DNA from: Rhizobium pisi
Lineage (GTDB): Bacteria > Pseudomonadota > Alphaproteobacteria > Rhizobiales > Rhizobiaceae
Assembly (NCBI RefSeq): GCF_003938655.1
Contig: NZ_RJJT01000018.1
Location: 62,001 to 126,000 of the forward strand
Direction: 5' to 3'
DNA: 64,000 bases
The notes beneath the pieces were generated by a model. It did no database searches, was not told the DNA's origin, and saw only the letters and a program-made list of their open reading frames with translations. This document shows positions 59,742 through 64,000 of the stretch, one piece after another. Both the position numbers and the translations under genes were made by a program. Numbering within the stretch: position 1 is the stretch's first letter; each line of letters begins with the position of its first letter.

Positions 59742-59760
59742 ATTTTGTTATAACAAAAAT
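59742..59760. promoter_or_regulatory. GntR operator-like palindrome 2
   Basis: The core TTTTGTTATAACAAAA (59743-59758) is a perfect 16-bp palindrome, 47 bases upstream of the aminotransferase start and downstream of the gntR gene. It shares TTTTGTT and AACAAAA half-sites with the larger palindrome at 60533. Confidence 0.7.
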
Positions 59761-59775
59761 CATGAACCCGAAGAA

Positions 59776-59788
59776 GTTGCAACAAAAT
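59776..59788. promoter_or_regulatory. Degenerate GntR half-site
   Basis: GTTGCAACAAAAT matches the right half and centre of the 60533 palindrome (GTTGCAACAAAAAT) with a degraded left arm. It lies between the gntR stop and palindrome 2, so it may add cooperative binding. Confidence 0.4.
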
Positions 59789-59804
59789 AATCTGGCTGCC
59801 TTTG

Positions 59805-60503
59805 CTATTGCCGCCTGAGACGCTCCTGCGCGGCCTTCTTCAGGCGCCGGTAGCCGTCTCGAATGTCGTTTTCCATTGCGGCACGGACTGCAGAAGGGTC
59901 TTTGTCCACCAAGCCCTCTATCGCGGCCAAGTGGTTGTGGACACCGTATTTTGCTTCCGCGAACTCGGGATAGAGGTCGTGGAACGAGGCCCCCACCCTT
60001 AACCACAGGGCTTCAATGGTCGAAAGGAGGTGCGGCATCTCGCACAGCCGATAGATCGTGAAGTGGAATTCCTTATTGTCGTGAAGAGCGTCGGAGTAGC
60101 GCTTTTCGTCGAGCGAGAACGTGATTTTCTCCTGCAGCGCCAGGAGCTTGTCAACGACGTCATTGGTTGCGCGAAGCGCGCCTTTTTCGGTCGCCAACCC
60201 TTCGAGAGCAAGCCGCATCTGCGTGACTTCATAAAGCGCCGCAAGATCGAGATGCGGGACGATGACAGTTTTAGGACCCACCATGACGAGCGCGCCCTCG
60301 AAGACCAGGCGGTTGATCGCCTCGCGCGCAGGCGTGGCGCCAACATTCAACATCTCGGCAACCGAGCGGATGGGCAACTTATGACCGGGCTTGTAGGCAC
60401 CACGTGTGAGTTGCTCCTTGATCGATGAATAGGCGAAATCGCTGAGACGTCCAGACTGCAGATCCGACGCCGGCGATTCCTCTCCGGTTGTAGTTTCGTT
60501 CAA
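59805..60503 (-). CDS. GntR-family regulator (FCD subfamily)
   Basis: A regulator of about 232 residues. The GntR winged helix (about residues 20-85) has IKEQLTRGAYKPGHKLPIRS, then VAEMLNVGATPAREAINRLV. The C-terminal all-helical FCD domain carries typical HxxxH-type positions in KEFHFTIY and HNHLAAIEGLV, where a metal may bind. The open frame reaches 60602, but TTG 60503 with a GGGGGT ribosome site is preferred and leaves the operator at 60533 outside the gene. It most likely represses the catabolic operon, itself and the divergent importer. Confidence 0.92.
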   Translation of the reverse strand: MNETTTGEESPASDLQSGRLSDFAYSSIKEQLTRGAYKPGHKLPIRSVAEMLNVGATPAREAINRLVFEGALVMVGPKTVIVPHLDLAALYEVTQMRLALEGLATEKGALRATNDVVDKLLALQEKITFSLDEKRYSDALHDNKEFHFTIYRLCEMPHLLSTIEALWLRVGASFHDLYPEFAEAKYGVHNHLAAIEGLVDKDPSAVRAAMENDIRDGYRRLKKAAQERLRRQ

Positions 60504-60532
60504 TTTTGACCCCCAAGCGTTGACATCTTCAC

Positions 60533-60552
60533 ATTTTTGTTGCAACAAAAAT
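60533..60552. promoter_or_regulatory. GntR operator-like palindrome 1
   Basis: ATTTTTGTTGCAACAAAAAT is a perfect 20-bp palindrome between the gntR start and the divergent importer genes. With palindrome 2 and the half-site it defines the consensus TTTTGTTryAACAAAA. Confidence 0.8.
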
Positions 60553-60713
60553 GGAATAGACGAAAAACGATGCCGTAATGTGACAGCATAACGGTATCGC
60601 AACTATTCGCAACGCCCTGGCCCCGGAAGGCCACGCCCGAAACAAGCTGCCGGTCTTGCCGGCATGACACCCACAGCACCCGGCGCCGCACGAGCGGAGC
60701 CGGGAGGTTTCAA

Positions 60714-60731
60714 TGCGTGCCAAAGCACGCA
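60714..60731 (+). repeat. Small hairpin before the ABC ATPase ribosome site
   Basis: TGCGTGC-CAAA-GCACGCA forms a 7-bp stem directly upstream of the GAGGAG ribosome site of the importer ATPase, which has a TTG start. It could tune translation or mark mRNA processing. Confidence 0.4.
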
Positions 60732-60748
60732 AATGAGGAGATATCATT

Positions 60749-61858
60749 TTGATTGGTGCGCCTGTTTTTATCGATCGCATAGGCAAGGTCTACGGCAGCC
60801 AGACTGCCGTTGGCGCAGTGACCTTGGACATTTCGGCAGGCGAATTCCTGTCGATCCTCGGGCCGTCGGGATCAGGCAAGACGACGCTTCTGACAATGAT
60901 CGCCGGTTTCGAAAGCCCATCTGCCGGACGTCTCGTCATTGGTGGGCGCGATGTCACGGCCATATCGCCCGATCGCCGTAATATCGGGATGGTCTTCCAG
61001 CGTTATGCCCTGTTCCCGCATCTGACCGTCGCCGAAAACATAGCCTTCCCGCTGAAGATGCGCGGCATCCGCAAAGACCTCAGGGCCGAACGCGTTGGCC
61101 GGGCGCTCGACCTCGTTCAACTTCCAGACTACGCCAAGCGCTACCCTCACGAACTGTCCGGCGGCCAGCAGCAGCGAGTGGCAGTCGCGCGAGCAATCGT
61201 GTTCGAACCGCCTGTTCTCTTGATGGACGAGCCACTCGGAGCGCTCGACAAGAAGCTGCGCGAATCCATGCAGATCGAGATCAAGCAGTTGCAGCGGCGC
61301 CTCGGCGCGACGGTCATTTACGTGACGCACGATCAGGAGGAGGCGTTGACGATGTCCGACCGGATCGCGGTTATGGCAAAGGGACAACTCGCGCAGCTTG
61401 GAACCCCGGCGGACCTTTACTGCAATCCGCAGAGTGCCTTTGTCGCCGATTTCATCGGCAAGATGAACTTCCTGACCGGAGAATTCCTGGGGGAGACCGC
61501 CGACAGCCGGACGATCAGACTGGGTGACGACGTGGTCATCGATACGCCGGGCGCTGTAAATGGTTTCGAGAGTTTGGCAAAAGCAGGCGATCACGTTCGG
61601 CTCGCGTTGCGGCCAGAGCGCCTCGGCCTTGCATTGCGAGGCACCGGGGGAAAGAACGCCCTTCCCGGCCGGATCGAAACGTCGGTCTTTGCCGGCTCCT
61701 TCGACCTCCATCTCGTTCGCACCGATTTCGGAAGCGGAGAGATCATTCAGGTGCAGATCCCTGCCGATGGAAAGAGGATGCCCTTTGCAATGGGGACACC
61801 GGTGGATGTCATCGCCGAACGGGACGGCCTACGGCTCTTTGCGGTCGCGGAGGCATGA
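60749..61858 (+). CDS. ABC importer ATP-binding protein (PotA-type)
   Basis: A 369-residue ATPase. Walker A GPSGSGKTTLLT, Q-loop MVFQRYALFPHLT, signature LSGGQQQRVAVARAI, Walker B VLLMDEPLGALD and H-loop VTHDQEEAL. The TOBE domain follows after residue 240 (LALRPERLGLALRG). The start is TTG 60749, with GGAG about 9 bases before it. Begins the rightward importer operon divergent from gntR. Confidence 0.94.
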   Translation: MIGAPVFIDRIGKVYGSQTAVGAVTLDISAGEFLSILGPSGSGKTTLLTMIAGFESPSAGRLVIGGRDVTAISPDRRNIGMVFQRYALFPHLTVAENIAFPLKMRGIRKDLRAERVGRALDLVQLPDYAKRYPHELSGGQQQRVAVARAIVFEPPVLLMDEPLGALDKKLRESMQIEIKQLQRRLGATVIYVTHDQEEALTMSDRIAVMAKGQLAQLGTPADLYCNPQSAFVADFIGKMNFLTGEFLGETADSRTIRLGDDVVIDTPGAVNGFESLAKAGDHVRLALRPERLGLALRGTGGKNALPGRIETSVFAGSFDLHLVRTDFGSGEIIQVQIPADGKRMPFAMGTPVDVIAERDGLRLFAVAEA

Positions 61859-61859
61859 G

Positions 61860-62726
61860 ATGACCATGGCCGTCGACAATCTACCCCTTGCACCAACCCG
61901 TCCAGCAAGCTGGTTTTTCTCACGCTCGGCACGCCGGTATTCGCACGCGCTGACGCTCCTCTTGATTTCGCCGTTGATGCTCTTGCTGGCCGGAGGCTTC
62001 ATCTATCCGATCGGGCGGCTTGTCTCTCTGAGTTTCATGGCGTCCGGATTCACGCTGGAGCACTACGAGCGGATCGTCACGCTTCGCTGGTATGTCGACT
62101 TTCTCTCCGATCCGGACTGGTGCGCGGCAACGATCTTCAGTCTGAAGATTGCACTGGCGACGACGATTGCCTCGACGGTCATCGGGACATTGGCGGCCAT
62201 CGGGCTCGTGCGCGGCAATCTGCCGGGAAAGACCCTTCTGCAGGCATTGTCGCTAGGGCCGATGATCGTTCCCCATGTTGTCTTTGGCGTTGCCCTCTAT
62301 CTGGTTTTTTCCCCGCTCAGCTTGACCGGTAATTTCTCAGGCTTCCTCACCGCGCACACCGTGCTTGCGGTACCCTACGTGATCATCACCGTGTCGGCGG
62401 CACTCGAGCGCTTCGATACGTCGCTCGAGCTTGCCGCACTGAATTGTGGGGCAAGCCGGAGCCGCGCCTTTTTCAGCATTGTGCTTCCTAATATCGCGCC
62501 GGCGGTGGCTGCGGCTTCGGTCTTTGCGTTTCTGGCGTCATTCGATGAGGCGACCGTCGCCTTCTTCATTTCCGATACCGGCGGCAAAACAATCAGCCGC
62601 AAGATGTTCGAGGACATCGATTTCAATCTCACCCCGGTCATAGCAGCGGTTTCGACACTGCTCGTTGCAGTATCGCTGCTTCTCATGGGGACCATTCATC
62701 TCCTTACCGGCCGCGGGGAGGATTAA
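61860..62726 (+). CDS. ABC importer permease (PotC-type), single copy
   Basis: A 288-residue membrane permease with six hydrophobic segments, the first LTLLLISPLMLLLAGGFIYP. The EAA loop is LELAALNCGASRSRAFFSIV. Polyamine/iron importers normally have two permease genes; here only this one lies between the ATPase and the binding protein, with no gap for a second. Either it acts as a homodimer or the partner is elsewhere. The start, ATG 61860, is 1 base after the ATPase stop. Confidence 0.92.
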   Translation: MTMAVDNLPLAPTRPASWFFSRSARRYSHALTLLLISPLMLLLAGGFIYPIGRLVSLSFMASGFTLEHYERIVTLRWYVDFLSDPDWCAATIFSLKIALATTIASTVIGTLAAIGLVRGNLPGKTLLQALSLGPMIVPHVVFGVALYLVFSPLSLTGNFSGFLTAHTVLAVPYVIITVSAALERFDTSLELAALNCGASRSRAFFSIVLPNIAPAVAAASVFAFLASFDEATVAFFISDTGGKTISRKMFEDIDFNLTPVIAAVSTLLVAVSLLLMGTIHLLTGRGED

Positions 62727-62757
62727 CGTGGCCCATAATCGGACGAAGGAATACGCG

Positions 62758-63816
62758 ATGATAGAGCGAACCAAGATCAAGCCTTTGCTGCTTGCGGCTT
62801 GCCTCGTGTTTGGAGGTGCGGCGGCGGCGCAAGCCGGGGAACAGGTCATCGTTGCGACCACAGGCGGCGCCTATGATGCGGCGCTTCGAAAATTCTGGTT
62901 CGAACCGTTCACCGAAAAGACCGGCATCAAGGTTGTTTCGGTCGCAGCAACGAATGCCGAGATGCGGGCGAAAGCTGCGGCTATGGTGAAGACCGGCAAT
63001 GTAACCTGGGACCTTTACCCGGACGGCGAGATCCAGGCGAGTGCTGAGGCGCATCGGCTGACATCTGAAGACCTGACCGAGTTCTGCAAATCCTTCCAGG
63101 GCCGTCCGGACCTGGTCGGGGATGCCTGCATCAGCGGCGGGGCCAGGCTGTTTTCCACCGCAACGCTGATGGCCTACGACCCGACTGCCTTCAAGGACGG
63201 AAATCCGTCGAGTTGGGCCGATATGTGGGACCAGACAAAATTTCCCGGTGGTCGCTCGTTTCCAAACTTCGACGATCCATGGCGGGTCATGGCTGCCGCA
63301 CTGCTGGCCGATGGTGTTCCCCGCGATAAGCTCTTTCCGCTCGACGTTGAACGCGCCCTCAATAAGCTCGACGAGATCCGCCCGGCTATATCGCTCTGGT
63401 GGAAGACCGGCGACCAGAGCGTTCAGGGCTTTCGCAACGGCGACTACAGCATCGGGCAGATCTGGCTGACACGCGCAAATACACTGAAGGCGGAAGGACG
63501 CCAGATCGGCTGGTCCAAGCAGGCCTCGTTCCTCGTCGGCGATCGCCTGACAATCATCAAGGATGCACCGAACCGCGCAAACGCTTTGAAGTTGGTCGGC
63601 TACTGGCTTGACCATCCGGAGGCGCAGGCCGGGGTGTGCGACGAACTCCTTTGCACGCCGCCGAGCCGCAAGGCGATTGACTTGATGTCGCCGGCTGCAC
63701 GCGCGGCACTGCCGAGTGATGATGATATCCGGAATTACATCGTCATCCCGGACGCCAAATGGATCAACGACAACGCCGCGATGATGCTCGAGCGTTGGAA
63801 CGCCTGGATCCGATGA
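62758..63816 (+). CDS. ABC importer periplasmic binding protein (PotD/opine-type)
   Basis: A 352-residue family 1 binding protein. A signal peptide (IKPLLLAACLVFGGAAAAQA) precedes EQVIVATTGGAYDAALRKFW, then FEPFTEKTGIKVV, typical of polyamine/opine/spermidine binders. ATG 62758 has AAGGA 8 bases upstream; GTG 62728 is possible. Last gene of the importer operon, followed by a hairpin. Ligand probably an amine or amino acid matching the aminotransferase pathway (inference). Confidence 0.93.
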   Translation: MIERTKIKPLLLAACLVFGGAAAAQAGEQVIVATTGGAYDAALRKFWFEPFTEKTGIKVVSVAATNAEMRAKAAAMVKTGNVTWDLYPDGEIQASAEAHRLTSEDLTEFCKSFQGRPDLVGDACISGGARLFSTATLMAYDPTAFKDGNPSSWADMWDQTKFPGGRSFPNFDDPWRVMAAALLADGVPRDKLFPLDVERALNKLDEIRPAISLWWKTGDQSVQGFRNGDYSIGQIWLTRANTLKAEGRQIGWSKQASFLVGDRLTIIKDAPNRANALKLVGYWLDHPEAQAGVCDELLCTPPSRKAIDLMSPAARAALPSDDDIRNYIVIPDAKWINDNAAMMLERWNAWIR

Positions 63817-63825
63817 TCCATCCAT

Positions 63826-63850
63826 CTCCGGGCGGCGTTACCGCCCGGAG
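63826..63850. terminator. Hairpin between convergent genes
   Basis: CTCCGGGCGG (63826-63835), a 5-base loop and CCGCCCGGAG (63841-63850): a perfect 10-bp stem between the importer operon and a convergent gene. No clear T-run follows on either strand. Confidence 0.7.
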
Positions 63851-63866
63851 GGGTGGAAATGGTTCC

Positions 63867-64000
63867 TTACCCCTTGAGAGCACGGTTGATGGCAACAGCG
63901 ACGGCGCGTACTTCGGCAGCCGTGTGGCCGGCCGTCGGGCATATCCGCAGCCCCGCCCTTCCCTTGGCCACCGTTGGAAAGAAAATGGCCGACGTGTAGT
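63867..64000 (-). CDS. Alpha-oxoamine synthase-like protein, C-terminal part (partial)
   Basis: The last 43 codons of a leftward gene, reading YTSAIFFPTVAKGRAGLRIC and PTAGHTAAEVRAVAVAINRA before the stop at 63867. The FPTVxxGxAxLRxxxTAxHT pattern is the C-terminal block of alpha-oxoamine synthases (8-amino-7-oxononanoate synthase, 2-amino-3-ketobutyrate CoA ligase), which join an amino acid to an acyl-CoA using PLP. The partner of the amine-related cluster cannot be judged from the fragment. Confidence 0.7.
   Translation of the reverse strand, partial: YTSAIFFPTVAKGRAGLRICPTAGHTAAEVRAVAVAINRALKG

Noticed and set aside
1-64000. CRISPR array, rRNA operon, intact insertion sequence or prophage
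   Set aside because: No regularly spaced direct repeats, rRNA-like blocks, complete transposase or phage structural genes were seen; only recombinase remnants occur near 53.7-54.0 kb.

Overview
The window looks like a chromosome or large replicon of a Rhizobium/Agrobacterium-type alphaproteobacterium (Hyphomicrobiales). The evidence is high-GC coding with C/G third positions, many ABC transporters and LysR/LacI/GntR regulators, a CsgH-type curli gene, a DnaJ/CbpM pair, a FixK/FNR-like box and Phd/VapBC toxin-antitoxin genes. No species is assigned. No rRNA, complete tRNA, CRISPR array or intact insertion sequence was seen.

Layout. 0-2 kb: 5' end of a TauD-like dioxygenase, a flavin monooxygenase with a doubtful start, and an orphan Phd antitoxin. 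2-10.5 kb: a LacI repressor divergent from a sugar operon (Gfo/Idh/MocA dehydrogenase, TIM-barrel isomerase, binding protein, two permeases, ATPase, IMPase-like phosphatase) with a 14-bp palindromic operator. 10.5-14.5 kb: a second, convergent ABC importer of the iron/polyamine type. 14.6-17 kb: msrA, a hydrolase and a methyltransferase. 17.2-19.4 kb: three overlapping membrane-lipid genes (CDP-alcohol phosphatidyltransferase, lysophosphatidate acyltransferase, CdsA). 19.4-21.3 kb: cbpM, a CbpA-type dnaJ, and a universal stress protein behind an FNR/FixK-like box. 21.6-26.8 kb: YghU-type GST, AraC regulator, NmrA-like protein, formamidase, OmpA lipoprotein, L,D-transpeptidase. 26.9-31.3 kb: a second lipid locus (CDP-alcohol transferase, hydrolase-methyltransferase fusion, PAP2-dual-specificity phosphatase, small membrane protein). 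Together with the 17-19 kb genes it matches the parts list of the poorly understood E. coli ynbABCD operon.

31.5-44.7 kb: an aromatic catabolic island. Two paralogous LysR genes flank hydroxyquinol 1,2-dioxygenase, maleylacetate reductase, a complete Liv-type importer, a flavin phenol hydroxylase and a second hydroxyquinol dioxygenase, all in translationally coupled order. Beyond the second LysR lies a VOC ring-cleaving dioxygenase plus hydrolase. The logic is uptake, ring hydroxylation, intradiol cleavage to maleylacetate, and reduction to 3-oxoadipate.

44.9-55 kb: a worn region. It has head-to-head truncated sigma-factor and GST genes, an aminotransferase, a two-component flavin monooxygenase set, a GntR remnant, an orphan ABC ATPase, a tRNA-like fragment, a curli mini-locus (two curlins plus csgH), integrase and resolvase scars, and an intact VapBC. 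55-64 kb: a degenerate response regulator, then a GntR-controlled catabolic unit (SDR, ThDP enzyme, class III aminotransferase) divergent from an ABC importer with one permease. The C-terminus of an alpha-oxoamine synthase ends the window. Palindromes with TTTTGTTryAACAAAA cores mark its probable operator.

The strongest candidates for undescribed biology are the split ynb-like lipid system, whose two CDP-alcohol transferases carry the same Asp-to-Asn changes in the catalytic motif, and the transporter-equipped hydroxyquinol island.
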